The position numbers and the translations under genes are program-made. A stretch of DNA of 27,164 nt from a virus: positions 1-27,164 of IMG/VR virus record IMGVR_UViG_3300044825_001233. One strand, written 5' to 3'. The notes below the pieces were generated by a model. The model had not been told where the DNA came from, ran no database searches, and saw only the letters and a list, made by a program, of their open reading frames with translations. Positions 1 to 6,412 of this stretch are shown here, piece by piece (within the stretch, counting starts at the first letter, position 1; each line of letters starts with the position of its first letter).

Positions 1-42
1 ACCATCGTTGCCAGCAATGGCGGGAATATCAGGAGAGTAAGA

Positions 43-258
43 GTGACAGCAAATGAGGAGCAGGTAGGAGGCCGGCATTACATAGAAAAGGCCATCCAGC
101 CCTGGGATTACATCGTGGCCAATAACCTTGGCTACCTGGAGGGCTGCATCGTCAAGTATGTAACCCGGTACAAAGACAAGGGCGGGATTGAGGATCTAGT
201 GAAAGCCGCCCATTACTTAGAAAAACTAATCGAGGTGACCAATGAGCGAAACAAGTGA
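43..258 (+). CDS. DUF3310 family small phage protein
   Basis: A 71-residue protein. The order HY-x-IQPWDYI-x-ANNLGYLEG-x-VKYVTRYK-x-K-x-G-x-EDL-x-KA-x-HYLEKLIE is the signature of DUF3310, a small alpha-helical family common in phages and sometimes labelled nucleotide kinase. No catalytic kinase motif is visible, so the function is open. The start is GTG at 43, chosen because AGGAGAG lies at 31-37. The 3' end overlaps the ERF gene by 17 bases, so the two are probably translationally coupled and belong to the early recombination operon. Confidence 0.85.
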   Translation: MTANEEQVGGRHYIEKAIQPWDYIVANNLGYLEGCIVKYVTRYKDKGGIEDLVKAAHYLEKLIEVTNERNK

Positions 259-931
259 AATGAATGTTGTCAAGAAGCTGCAACTGGCCAGGGTTTTGTT
301 GCAGAACACCAAGCTGTCCAAGTCCGGGAAGAACAAGTTTGCCGGGTATGAGTACTTTGAGCTCTCAGACTTCCTCCCAGCCATCCAGAACATTTGCGAG
401 GATGTGGGCCTGTGCGGGGTGTTTAAGTGCGACCAAAGCATGGCCTATCTAATCATCAACAACACCGAGAAGGATGAATCCATAGTCTTCTCAGCCCCCA
501 TGTCTACGGCCTCCCTGAAGGGCTGCCATGAGGTCCAGAACCTAGGGGCGGTCATCTCCTACCTGCGCCGGTATCTGTGGGTCAACGCCTTTGAGATTGT
601 TGAGCACGATGCCCTGGATGCCACGACTGGGGCCATTGAACCGGTCAAGAAAGTAACACCTGTTACACCCCCTCCAGCGCCCAAGACCACGGGAGACTGG
701 GCTATCAACCTCACCATGAACCCGGACGCCAACGAGAACGATTGGCTTGAGCTGCTGTGGAACGGGGCCACGACCGCCCTCAAGATGGCCGGATCAGACT
801 CCGATGTCATGGCGATCTTTAAGAAGAACAAGACCCTTTTCGATGAGGCCAAGGCCCGTGATCCCGACTGGTTCAAGACCCTCATGGAAGAGTTCACCAA
901 GACCAAAAACAAGTTTAAGGAGGCCGCATGA
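242..931 (+). CDS. erf: ERF-family single-strand DNA annealing protein
   Basis: A 229-residue protein resembling the ERF superfamily of recombinases, which anneal complementary single strands during phage recombination or genome circularisation. The family core is seen at about residues 95-130: an LGAVISYLRRYLWVNAF stretch followed by an EHDALDA segment, plus the N-terminal helix and FAGYEYFELSDFLP region at 34-47. A Pro/Thr-rich linker (about residues 135-150, VTPVTPPPAP) separates a C-terminal helical domain, as in P22 Erf. The gene sits just before an SSB-like protein, a natural partner. The linker codons contain one copy of a dispersed palindrome (653-666). Confidence 0.87.
   Translation: MSETSEMNVVKKLQLARVLLQNTKLSKSGKNKFAGYEYFELSDFLPAIQNICEDVGLCGVFKCDQSMAYLIINNTEKDESIVFSAPMSTASLKGCHEVQNLGAVISYLRRYLWVNAFEIVEHDALDATTGAIEPVKKVTPVTPPPAPKTTGDWAINLTMNPDANENDWLELLWNGATTALKMAGSDSDVMAIFKKNKTLFDEAKARDPDWFKTLMEEFTKTKNKFKEAA
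653..666. repeat. Dispersed palindrome copy 1, GTAACA-CC-TGTTAC
   Basis: Perfect 6-base inverted arms around CC, inside the ERF linker (read as V-T-P-V-T). The same 14-base sequence recurs exactly at 12835 and with one centre change at 8321. A related version lies at 18378. This is a possible operator or parS-like site; the binding protein is unknown. Confidence 0.6.
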
Positions 932-1212
932 GCGACTACAAACCGTACCCGAATACCGGGAGTCTGACCAAGAACCAACGCAAGACTGAGGATAAGCACC
1001 CGGATCTGCGGGGAGACATCCATGTTACCCGGGACCTGCTCCAGGTGCTGATGAAAGAAGAGGGGGAGCTGGTTCAGATCTCTATCTCAGCCTGGACCAA
1101 GATGTCCAAAGCCGGCAATAAGTACTTATCGCTTCAGGCCTCGGCCCCCTACAAGAAAGAGGCCCCCAAGCCTCAGGCCCTTGACGATGACGATGATGAC
1201 GCCCCCTTTTAA
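928..1212 (+). CDS. SSB-like protein (DUF736-like core, acidic -DDAPF tail)
   Basis: A 94-residue protein. Residues 8-30 (NTGSLTKNQRKTEDKHPDLRG) resemble the DUF736-type beta-barrel, and the following ISISAWTKMSKAGNKYLSLQ segment continues it. The last residues are a run of Asp ending in Ala-Pro-Phe, very like the C-terminal tip of bacterial SSB (acidic, ending in IPF), which docks helicases, nucleases and recombination proteins. With an ERF gene overlapping directly upstream (928-931) and AAGGAGG at 918-924, a single-strand DNA-binding partner role is likely. It is an inference: no canonical SSB OB-fold motif is clear. Confidence 0.6.
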   Translation: MSDYKPYPNTGSLTKNQRKTEDKHPDLRGDIHVTRDLLQVLMKEEGELVQISISAWTKMSKAGNKYLSLQASAPYKKEAPKPQALDDDDDDAPF

Positions 1213-1215
1213 TCC

Positions 1216-1635
1216 ATGAAAACTCTAAATTTTGAGGCCCTCAAGGTCTCGCTGCGGCAGAACAAGGATGGCTACATCCTTACCCTGAACATCCACCCGG
1301 ATGACATCCCGGAGGATCTGCTGCGGGATTTTGTCGGGGCCCATTACCAGGTGGTGATGGTCAGGCTTAACGGGGATAACCAGCCCTTGGATCGGCAGCA
1401 GGAGTACTCGGGGGATCGGTCTATCCGTATTGCTGGGCTTATTTGCCGAGACTCAACCTTTTGGAAATACCTGGTCGAGCATGGAGAGATCTTGGATGAG
1501 GATGAAGACCAAGCTACGGAGTGGCTGCGCAACGAGCTGGGGATCAAGTCTCGCTCAGAGCTTAAGACCAACCCAGACGCCAGGGCCAAGTTAGAAACGA
1601 TACATACGGGGTTTGCACAATGGAAAAAAGGTTAG
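1216..1635 (+). CDS. Hypothetical phage protein, 139 residues
   Basis: I recognise no functional domain. The N-terminal half reads as alternating beta strands (KVSLRQNKDGYILTLNIHP, then YQVVMVRL) and the rest is helical and acidic. No signal peptide or membrane segment is seen. It follows the SSB-like gene by three bases and overlaps the next gene by 16 bases, so it is in the same operon. By position it may help recombination or replication, but nothing in the sequence shows this directly. Confidence 0.75.
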   Translation: MKTLNFEALKVSLRQNKDGYILTLNIHPDDIPEDLLRDFVGAHYQVVMVRLNGDNQPLDRQQEYSGDRSIRIAGLICRDSTFWKYLVEHGEILDEDEDQATEWLRNELGIKSRSELKTNPDARAKLETIHTGFAQWKKG

Positions 1636-1895
1636 TCCCTTACTCGGTCTACATACCGAAGGAATTACATACCAAGCTCAAGAGGGTGGCCAAAGCAAGG
1701 AAGGCCTCCTCGATGGTTCGGGATGCGATCCGAATGATCATCGATGGGAATGATGCTTACCAGGCCGGCTACCGCAAGGGCCTCGAGGATGCCTCTAAGG
1801 TGGTGTTTGAGTGTCCAGAGGCTCAGATGGTAGCTGTCAGAGGTAAGGATATTGGTGCGTATCTATGCGAACAGATAAAGAGCTTGGAGGCATAG
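1620..1895 (+). CDS. Ribbon-helix-helix (CopG/Arc-like) DNA-binding protein
   Basis: A 91-residue protein. Residues 5-45 fit a ribbon-helix-helix: a short strand VPYSVYIPKELHTKLKRVAK, a turn, then a second helix SSMVRDAIRMIIDG. Such proteins bind DNA as dimers through the strand and usually act as repressors. The C-terminal part (YQAGYRKGLEDASK onward) is helical and of unknown role. It is embedded in the early operon, overlapping the genes on both sides, so it is a candidate early transcription regulator and a possible binder of one of the palindromes in this window. Confidence 0.65.
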   Translation: MEKRLVPYSVYIPKELHTKLKRVAKARKASSMVRDAIRMIIDGNDAYQAGYRKGLEDASKVVFECPEAQMVAVRGKDIGAYLCEQIKSLEA

Positions 1896-2047
1896 AGCGC
1901 TTTTGCACCTCATGCCAGAACTACAGAAACGAATCCAAAGGTAAGTGGGTAAAGACAGCCAACGGGATGCGCCGGTTTAAGTGCGAAACCTGTATGGCCA
2001 AACAAAGTGAACGCAGATACCAAAGGAGTAAAGATGGACATATCTGA
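1865..2047 (+). CDS. Small zinc-ribbon-like protein
   Basis: A 60-residue basic protein with two Cys pairs: CTSC (residues 14-17) and CETC (about 40-43), separated by a basic loop. This spacing suits a zinc ribbon. It begins inside the end of the ribbon-helix-helix gene (31-base overlap), and its ribosome-binding site is weak, so the exact start is uncertain. The tail is rich in Arg, Lys, Ser and Gln (SERRYQRSKDGH), consistent with nucleic-acid contact. The role is unknown. Confidence 0.5.
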   Translation: MRTDKELGGIERFCTSCQNYRNESKGKWVKTANGMRRFKCETCMAKQSERRYQRSKDGHI

Positions 2048-2240
2048 CCTGATATTTGATCTTCAAAATCCAAGCACCGAAGCCCATGAGAATCACGACA
2101 TCATGCTCCATGCGGCTAACCTGATTAAGCTCATGCAAGATCGGATCGCCCATTTGTCTGATACCAACCTTGCCCTTCAGGACAAGGTGGACCGCCTGTC
2201 TTTGGACCTTGGGCTAAAAGACATGGGATTAGGTAAATGA
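2034..2240 (+). CDS. Small coiled-coil protein
   Basis: A 68-residue protein starting MDISDLIFDLQN. I chose ATG 2034 rather than the in-frame ATG at 2007 because AAAGGAG lies just upstream (2022-2028). The middle and end form an amphipathic helix (ANLIKLMQDRIAHLSDTN then LALQDKVDRLSLDLGL) with heptad-like Leu spacing, so it probably dimerises. The stop overlaps the next start (ATGA). No function is recognised. Confidence 0.6.
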   Translation: MDISDLIFDLQNPSTEAHENHDIMLHAANLIKLMQDRIAHLSDTNLALQDKVDRLSLDLGLKDMGLGK

Positions 2241-2872
2241 GCTTTTTGGTAGGTAATGTTCCGCCAGTTAAGTGTTTCGTTAAGGCTGAATATCTCTATA
2301 ACCATACCAAGCGGCACGGGGAGCTCGAGCCCTGTGTGTGGTTAACGGCCAAGTGCATCAAGGGCCAGGCTTTGAGGATTGAATCCCTGCTTATCAATTA
2401 CGGGGCTTTGTTCGATAAGCTGCCGATCTCTGCCTATGTATGGAAGACCCCAGAGGCCGAGCTGCCCCTGGACTATCTTCAAATATGGGACTGCCTGTCT
2501 TACGACTTTACGGTAATTGAGAAGTCAAACCTGCGGGGGCTGAAGGTTAAATTCTTTGGCAAGGACAGGAAGTTTCACTTTGGGAACTACCTGTTCACCA
2601 TCGACTTCTGCGCTGCCGACCACAACCGCCTCGATGTGAGCTTCTCCGAAGGCACTCAGGAGCACAAGTCTTTCAACATCCTCAAGCTCGATAACGGCCA
2701 GTTTGCCGCCCAGCCCAATAACCGGTGTCTTTGGTATGACGTAAGCCTAGTCCCTAACGAGACCAAGCATCCTGATTTCCTAATTCCCGAGGAAACCTGG
2801 ACGGTAGAGAACCAAGCCAAATGGACCAGCGGTAATGAATGGTTTTATGACTTAGTTGAGGTAAACAAATGA
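2237..2872 (+). CDS. Hypothetical phage protein, 211 residues
   Basis: A soluble mixed alpha/beta protein with many aromatic residues and no motif I recognise. It lacks a signal peptide and membrane segments. Notable segments are PISAYVWKTPEAELPLDYLQ and an FGKDRKFHFGNYLFTIDFC strand pair. It overlaps the genes on both sides by four bases, so it is co-translated within the rightward early operon. The length and clean coupling make it a real gene, but its job is unknown. Confidence 0.8.
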   Translation: MSFLVGNVPPVKCFVKAEYLYNHTKRHGELEPCVWLTAKCIKGQALRIESLLINYGALFDKLPISAYVWKTPEAELPLDYLQIWDCLSYDFTVIEKSNLRGLKVKFFGKDRKFHFGNYLFTIDFCAADHNRLDVSFSEGTQEHKSFNILKLDNGQFAAQPNNRCLWYDVSLVPNETKHPDFLIPEETWTVENQAKWTSGNEWFYDLVEVNK

Positions 2873-3072
2873 AAGACTTGATTGACCTTAAGAAGCTGTG
2901 GGCATGGTGCGTTGAGCGTTGGCGCACTTCCTTTGGATGTGTAGTGCTTGCAATTGTGGCGTTTTCGTTGGGTGTCGCATGGGAATCTAAATCTATAACC
3001 GAGGACTGCCGCTTCATGGGTTCATTCCGTGATGGGGCACAAGCCTATAACTGCCAGCCGAGGGTGCGATGA
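2869..3072 (+). CDS. Small single-pass membrane protein
   Basis: A 67-residue protein with one hydrophobic segment (about residues 21-38, TSFGCVVLAIVAFSLGVAW) preceded by positive charges and followed by a short tail containing two Cys (DCRFMGSFRDGAQAYNCQPR). This suggests an inner-membrane anchor with a periplasmic tail that could form a disulfide. It overlaps its neighbours by four bases. It is one of several very small membrane proteins in this operon, as is typical of phage functions that act on the host envelope. The function is unknown. Confidence 0.7.
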   Translation: MKDLIDLKKLWAWCVERWRTSFGCVVLAIVAFSLGVAWESKSITEDCRFMGSFRDGAQAYNCQPRVR

Positions 3073-3626
3073 AAAAAGACGATGACATAGAGCGCATCAA
3101 AGCCTACATGGAAGCCAAGATGAAGCACATCAAGATGTATAACGAGTGCATGAATCTTGCGGATGGTCTTGATGTGGCAAAGTTTGCTGAGTTGGTTCGG
3201 GCGGATGAGCGTGAGGCGTGTGCGAAGGTGTGTGAAAACCTGTGGGTTCCTGAAGACGGCAATTACCATTGGATTCCTGACGGCAGGGGAGCACTACAAA
3301 GTGCGACAGAAGCAATCCGAGCAAGAGGTGATGTACACGCTATCGACATATCGCAAGAACGTGTCGATGAAACAGCAAAACATAAACATGAGGAGAAACA
3401 CATGACACCACTAGATGAATTGGGAATTGCAATAACTGATGCGGGATACACATGGACACCTGAAATGCGGAAAGCGTATGAGAAAGGTGTGCGGCAAGAA
3501 AAGCGTGAATGGGTTGGGTTTACGGAAGAAGAAGCATGGGAAATGCTAAGACAAATGAGCCTTGGAGCGAGTGTTGAAGATGTTAGGTTTATTGAAGCCA
3601 AACTAAAGGAGAAGAACTGTGGCTAA
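3069..3626 (+). CDS. Hypothetical phage protein with ADEREACAKVCE motif
   Basis: A 185-residue helical, charged protein. The central FAELVRADEREACAKVCENL segment followed by an LQSATEAIRARG segment is a recurrent module of accessory phage proteins that I know only as hypothetical. The C-terminal half (from about residue 110, MTPLDELGIAITDAGY onward) looks like a second domain, perhaps a fusion of two small phage genes: an in-frame ATG preceded by a GAGGAGAAAC purine stretch at about 3402 could start it on its own. Codon use is more AT-rich than in the genes before 2869. Confidence 0.7.
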   Translation: MKKDDDIERIKAYMEAKMKHIKMYNECMNLADGLDVAKFAELVRADEREACAKVCENLWVPEDGNYHWIPDGRGALQSATEAIRARGDVHAIDISQERVDETAKHKHEEKHMTPLDELGIAITDAGYTWTPEMRKAYEKGVRQEKREWVGFTEEEAWEMLRQMSLGASVEDVRFIEAKLKEKNCG

Positions 3627-3852
3627 AGGACTATGGGACGATATACCGCTTAAAAACATTGACCGTGACAAAGCATGGGAAGCGTTCATCAAGCGCAAGG
3701 ATGTGAAGGGTTTGTTTGAAATGCACCATGACCCTGAGTTTAAGTTTCCTCTTGGTGGCGGCTATTACGATCTTTGGTGTCTTTGCTGGCAGAGGGCTTG
3801 GACCAAAGGGTATGAGGCTGGAGCCAAATGTAATCTTGGAGAAGAAGAATGA
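3619..3852 (+). CDS. Hypothetical protein, 77 residues
   Basis: A small, Trp-rich protein (seven-residue spacing of aromatics in the middle, GGGYYDLWCLCWQRAWTKGY) with no recognised domain. GTG at 3619 is used as start because AAGGAGAAG lies at 3606-3614. It overlaps both neighbours (8 bases upstream, 4 downstream). The YDLWCLCWQRAWTKGYEAG pattern is common in small phage proteins of unknown role. Confidence 0.65.
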   Translation: MAKGLWDDIPLKNIDRDKAWEAFIKRKDVKGLFEMHHDPEFKFPLGGGYYDLWCLCWQRAWTKGYEAGAKCNLGEEE

Positions 3853-4187
3853 AAAAGTGGCTGGCTTGTCTGTTGTTTGTCCCGGCTATGGCACGGGCTG
3901 AGTTTTGGACAGGGAATAATCTCTACGACAGGATGACAAGTTCTGAAGTATCCGAGCGAATACAGGCGCTGGGGTATGTCATGGGAGTATTTGATGTCTA
4001 TGTGAACATCACCTTCTGCCCCGGCAGCCAGAGCGGGATCACGGCTGGACAGATCCGAGACATGGCTACGGCATGGCTGGCTGCTAACCCTACGCAAAGA
4101 AACCGTAACGCAGAAGCGTTGCTCAATGAGATCTTTAAGAAAGCATGGCCCTGCCAAAACCGTAACAACGGGGGGACACGACTATGA
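3849..4187 (+). CDS. Secreted Rap1a/Tai-like immunity-family protein
   Basis: A 112-residue protein with a clear signal peptide (MKKWLACLLFVPAMARA, probable cleavage after residue 17). The mature part follows the Rap1a/Tai pattern: GNNLY near the N-terminus, a GYVMGVFDVY segment, then a Cys-Pro, an ITAGQIRDM helix, a WLAANPTQRNRNAEALLNEI segment and a closing AWPC. In Serratia and Pseudomonas such proteins neutralise type VI secretion amidase toxins in the periplasm. Here the first family cysteine (usually after the GN-x-L turn) is replaced by Arg-Met, so the usual disulfide may be lost. The phage role could be envelope protection, but that is inference. Confidence 0.6.
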   Translation: MKKWLACLLFVPAMARAEFWTGNNLYDRMTSSEVSERIQALGYVMGVFDVYVNITFCPGSQSGITAGQIRDMATAWLAANPTQRNRNAEALLNEIFKKAWPCQNRNNGGTRL

Positions 4188-4387
4188 AGATTGTCTTTTG
4201 GGCTTCTCTCATTGCTTTAGGTTTCCTATACATGGACCACAAGGTCGATAAGGCCCATGCCGAGGGATTCTCTGTGGGTATGCGATATGCCTTGAAATCT
4301 AACCCCCCGTCCGAGGAGCTCGAGCTGGTGTGTGCGGGTCTGTGGGTTGGGGAGCAGAGTCGTAAGCACCAGGAGAAAAAGAAATGA
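4184..4387 (+). CDS. Small membrane-anchored or exported protein
   Basis: A 67-residue protein with an N-terminal hydrophobic stretch (residues 2-16, KIVFWASLIALGFLY) that acts as a signal anchor or uncleaved signal, followed by a charged segment with HAEGFSVGMRYALKS and one Cys. It overlaps the secreted Rap1a/Tai-like gene upstream and a zinc-knuckle gene downstream by four bases each. It is probably an envelope protein co-produced with its neighbour. The function is unknown. Confidence 0.65.
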   Translation: MKIVFWASLIALGFLYMDHKVDKAHAEGFSVGMRYALKSNPPSEELELVCAGLWVGEQSRKHQEKKK

Positions 4388-4563
4388 GCGATGGATTTTG
4401 CAGCGAATGCAAGAAGCCTTGCCGGGAGGTCAAGAGAGACTTCGGTATCGGGGCTTATGAATACTGGGGGGCCACGGGTTCGTACCATAAGTGGCACTGG
4501 GTATCAGAGTGCTGCGATGGAGATGTTTTGCAGTCAATCGAGGAGATAGAAGATGAGGCTTGA
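4384..4563 (+). CDS. 59-residue Cys-rich (zinc-binding-like) protein
   Basis: The reading frame begins ATGAGCGATGGATTTTGC, overlapping the previous stop by ATGA, and gives MSDGFCSECKKPC at the N-terminus, a Trp/Tyr-rich middle, then ECCDGD. The CxxC-x3-C and CC groups could bind one zinc. It overlaps the methyltransferase start by 11 bases. The tight coupling on both sides argues that it is translated although very short. The role is unknown. Confidence 0.6.
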   Translation: MSDGFCSECKKPCREVKRDFGIGAYEYWGATGSYHKWHWVSECCDGDVLQSIEEIEDEA

Positions 4564-5164
4564 GACGGATAACGCCGACTACCATGTTTTGAAGAATGCG
4601 GTTTCGGCTATCAAAGGTGTGCCTGGGATGCTCTGTGAGATCGGGACCAGGCGTGGTGGTTCGCTGGCCCACATCATCAACACCCTTGGGGAGATGGAAG
4701 ACTTTGGCCGGAATATAGTCTTCATCGATCCATACGGGAACATTGAGTACGCCCAAAAGGATGGGGTGGTTCGGCAGCGCACCGATTACACCAACCTGAT
4801 GAGGAACGAAACCTTGTCGGCCCTTTATTACCACGTTGGGAAGCACCCAGTGAACCCTGTTCCCATGATCATGGAAGATACGGAATTTTTTAAGCGGTTT
4901 GCTGATGGCGTTCCGTTTTACCACGAGCACAAGGTTATTGAGACCCAATACGCCCTGGTGTTCTTTGATGGGCCGCACGATGTTACCTCTGTAATGAAGG
5001 AGATTGACTTCTTCCACTCCCGCAGCGCACCTGGGGCAATGTGGGTTTTCGATGATGTCGTTGGCTACTACGACCATGATTTCATAGAGAAAATGATTGA
5101 GAAGCTGGGCTGGAAGCTCGTTGAGAAGACAGACCGGAAGGCAAGCTACAAGCTAGGAGGCTGA
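4553..5164 (+). CDS. Class I SAM-dependent methyltransferase-like protein
   Basis: A 203-residue protein. Residues 25-40 carry a motif I-like LCEIGTRRGGSLAH loop for S-adenosylmethionine binding. Residues 56-60 (VFIDP) fit the acidic motif II, and ALVFFDGPHD then WVFDDV fit the later strands of the Methyltransf_24/TylF-type fold, whose members often modify small molecules or sugars. No DNA-methylase DPPY or NPPF motif is present, so a small-molecule, sugar or virion target is more likely than DNA methylation. GAGGAG at 4540-4545 supports the start. The substrate is unknown. Confidence 0.7.
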   Translation: MRLETDNADYHVLKNAVSAIKGVPGMLCEIGTRRGGSLAHIINTLGEMEDFGRNIVFIDPYGNIEYAQKDGVVRQRTDYTNLMRNETLSALYYHVGKHPVNPVPMIMEDTEFFKRFADGVPFYHEHKVIETQYALVFFDGPHDVTSVMKEIDFFHSRSAPGAMWVFDDVVGYYDHDFIEKMIEKLGWKLVEKTDRKASYKLGG

Positions 5165-5165
5165 C

Positions 5166-5246
5166 ATGGACCACCCTTGGATGTTTGTATCAATGATGCT
5201 GTTTGTTATGACCACGGTACTGTGGTGGGATGCCCGGCATGAATGA
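5166..5246 (+). CDS. 26-residue membrane peptide
   Basis: A very short frame (MDHPWMFVSMMLFVMTTVLW then WDARHE) that is almost all one membrane helix. AGGAGG lies at 5155-5160, seven bases before ATG, the best ribosome-binding site in this part of the window. It sits between the methyltransferase stop and the next gene, which it overlaps by eight bases. Single-helix phage peptides can be holin accessories, inhibitors or envelope modulators. None is indicated specifically. Confidence 0.5.
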   Translation: MDHPWMFVSMMLFVMTTVLWWDARHE

Positions 5247-5493
5247 GGCAGCCAGACTTGCGGCTTGGCTAGACGCTAATGCCAAGCACATGAAGTACGA
5301 AGACGAGCAGATCCAGATGAGGAAGGCGGCCAGAGAGCTGCGGTCCTTGGATCGTGAGATCGAGTCAAACCTAGATGCGTTGCAGTCAGCCCATGAGATG
5401 CTGGCTGAGATGAGAAAGATGCTTGAAGATGTATCGAAACAAGAAGCTCTTAGAGGTGGTCCGAGAATCCCCATGCCAGGCCTGTGGCGCTAA
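5239..5493 (+). CDS. Small coiled-coil protein
   Basis: An 84-residue charged helical protein: ARLAAWLDANAKHMKYEDEQ, then a heptad region rich in Arg, Glu and Leu (RELRSLDREIESNLDALQSA and HEMLAEMRKMLEDV). The start is ATG 5239; an in-frame ATG at 5230 is also possible. The 3' end overlaps the next gene by 65 bases in another frame, which is unusual, so the last 20 residues may carry less constraint. The function is unknown. Confidence 0.6.
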   Translation: MNEAARLAAWLDANAKHMKYEDEQIQMRKAARELRSLDREIESNLDALQSAHEMLAEMRKMLEDVSKQEALRGGPRIPMPGLWR

Positions 5494-5716
5494 GAATGGG
5501 ACTGTGGTGGCAGCGCACTCGAACCAGCTCCGGGACGGGAAGGGTCGGGGGATCAAGGCTCACGACTACCGGATCGCAGCCCTGTGTTACGAATGCCATT
5601 CAGACCTGGACCAGGGGGCCGGCATGACCAGGGAGGCCCGGGTCAATATGTGGGAGGAGGCCCATAGGAAGACCATTGGCTGGCTGTTTGAGAACGACCG
5701 CCTGTCTGTGAAATGA
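5429..5716 (+). CDS. YbcO/DUF1364-like Cys-His nuclease
   Basis: A 95-residue protein starting MYRNKKLLEVV. The sequence CQACG (residue 16 onward), then an AAHSN, a GKGRGIKAHDYRIAALC and a CHSDLDQG matches the layout of the DUF1364/YbcO family, small His-Me finger-type putative nucleases found in lambdoid ninR-like regions. The CxxC and CxxCH groups would bind zinc and the AH is the likely catalytic His. It is followed by a second possible nuclease that overlaps by four bases, so the pair probably acts on DNA recombination intermediates. Confidence 0.6.
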   Translation: MYRNKKLLEVVRESPCQACGAKNGTVVAAHSNQLRDGKGRGIKAHDYRIAALCYECHSDLDQGAGMTREARVNMWEEAHRKTIGWLFENDRLSVK

Positions 5717-6138
5717 AGCCCTTTGACCAGCAGCTCTTTGATGAGAACGACCGGATAGCCAAGGAGGCGGTCCGGGATTTCATCAAATACCAGTGGAACC
5801 TGGAGGCCATCGAGGGTGAGAAGTTTGGGGTGGATCTGGTAGTCAAGGATGGGGAGAAGGTAATCGGGTACGCCGAGGTCGAGCGCCGGCATAATTGGGT
5901 GGGCAAGTTCACCTTCCCCACGGTCCATGTACCGTACAGGAAGAGGAAATTTTTTGAGCAAGCCCCGGAAACAGCCCTGTTTGCGGTATCCCAAGACATG
6001 AGCCAGGCCATGTGGGCCCGGGGGGAAGACATCCTGGCCAGCCCGATAGTCAAGGTGGATAACCGATTTATGGCCGATGAGCCCTTTTATGACGTACCCG
6101 TGGATAAGTGGAAGACGGTCGAGCTCTTGCCCTTTTAG
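5713..6138 (+). CDS. Possible PD-(D/E)XK-type nuclease
   Basis: A 141-residue protein. The segment FGVDLVVKDGEKVIGYAEVE (about residues 38-57) has the Asp, then beta-hairpin, then E-x-E layout of the PD-(D/E)XK core (usual D...ExK, here with Glu in the Lys place). Strands around HVPYRKRKFFEQAP and TALFAVSQD could complete the fold. The call rests on this motif only. Its gene ends in TAG right against the promoter at 6139, marking the end of the first rightward operon. Confidence 0.4.
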   Translation: MKPFDQQLFDENDRIAKEAVRDFIKYQWNLEAIEGEKFGVDLVVKDGEKVIGYAEVERRHNWVGKFTFPTVHVPYRKRKFFEQAPETALFAVSQDMSQAMWARGEDILASPIVKVDNRFMADEPFYDVPVDKWKTVELLPF

Positions 6139-6167
6139 TTGACAATAATGCTCTGTAACCTTATATT
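6139..6167 (+). promoter_or_regulatory. Near-consensus sigma-70 promoter
   Basis: TTGACA at 6139-6144, a spacer of exactly 17 bases and TATATT at 6162-6167. The -35 is perfect and the -10 has one mismatch. It starts right after the stop codon at 6138. Expected transcription start is about 6174. This is the strongest promoter visible in the window. Confidence 0.85.
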
Positions 6168-6173
6168 CAGCTT

Positions 6174-6291
6174 AGCCAGCCCACCTGGCGACCCTACCTT
6201 CTTCTCTCCTAGCAGGGCGCTTAAGGTAGAACCTCCTCGGTGTCGATGCACCACAAACCCCTTGGCCTCTCGGTCAGGGGGTTTTTCTTTT
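6174..6291 (+). ncRNA. Candidate phage small RNA with an anti-Shine-Dalgarno loop
   Basis: The predicted transcript runs about 117 bases from the promoter to the terminator. A 7-base-pair stem (CTACCTT 6194-6200 with AAGGTAG 6223-6229) presents a 22-base loop holding TCTCCTAGCAGGGC (6205-6218). This loop is the exact reverse complement of the ribosome-binding site GCCCTGCTAGGAGA before the ParB-like gene (7731-7744). It also complements the sites before four leftward genes (12-15 bases). It ends with an intrinsic terminator and U-rich tail, as Hfq-dependent small RNAs do. An alternative is an early-terminated leader for the downstream operon. No start codon with a good ribosome-binding site is seen. 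Confidence 0.6.
6255..6291 (+). terminator. Intrinsic terminator
   Basis: AAACCCC (6255-6261) pairs with GGGGTTT (6278-6284). The stem extends inward to about 13 pairs, with two G-T pairs and a four-base loop. It is followed by TTTTTCTTTT (6282-6291). It ends the small transcript begun at 6139 and would also stop read-through from the first operon. Confidence 0.85.
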
Positions 6292-6412
6292 GTGGGCCAG
6301 GGAGTACATTGGTTTCGGGGCGGGGAACAAGAATTCCCGGCAACGTGGATTCGGTTGTTCGTACACACCCGCCCCCCTTGCACATTTCATCTCAAGCGAT
6401 TAACCTGTAGGT

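Noticed and set aside
1-56. Tail of an upstream gene at the window edge
   Set aside because: Two frames end here (TAA at 38-40 and TGA at 54-56) and a third runs into the DUF3310 gene. Too short to decide which is real.
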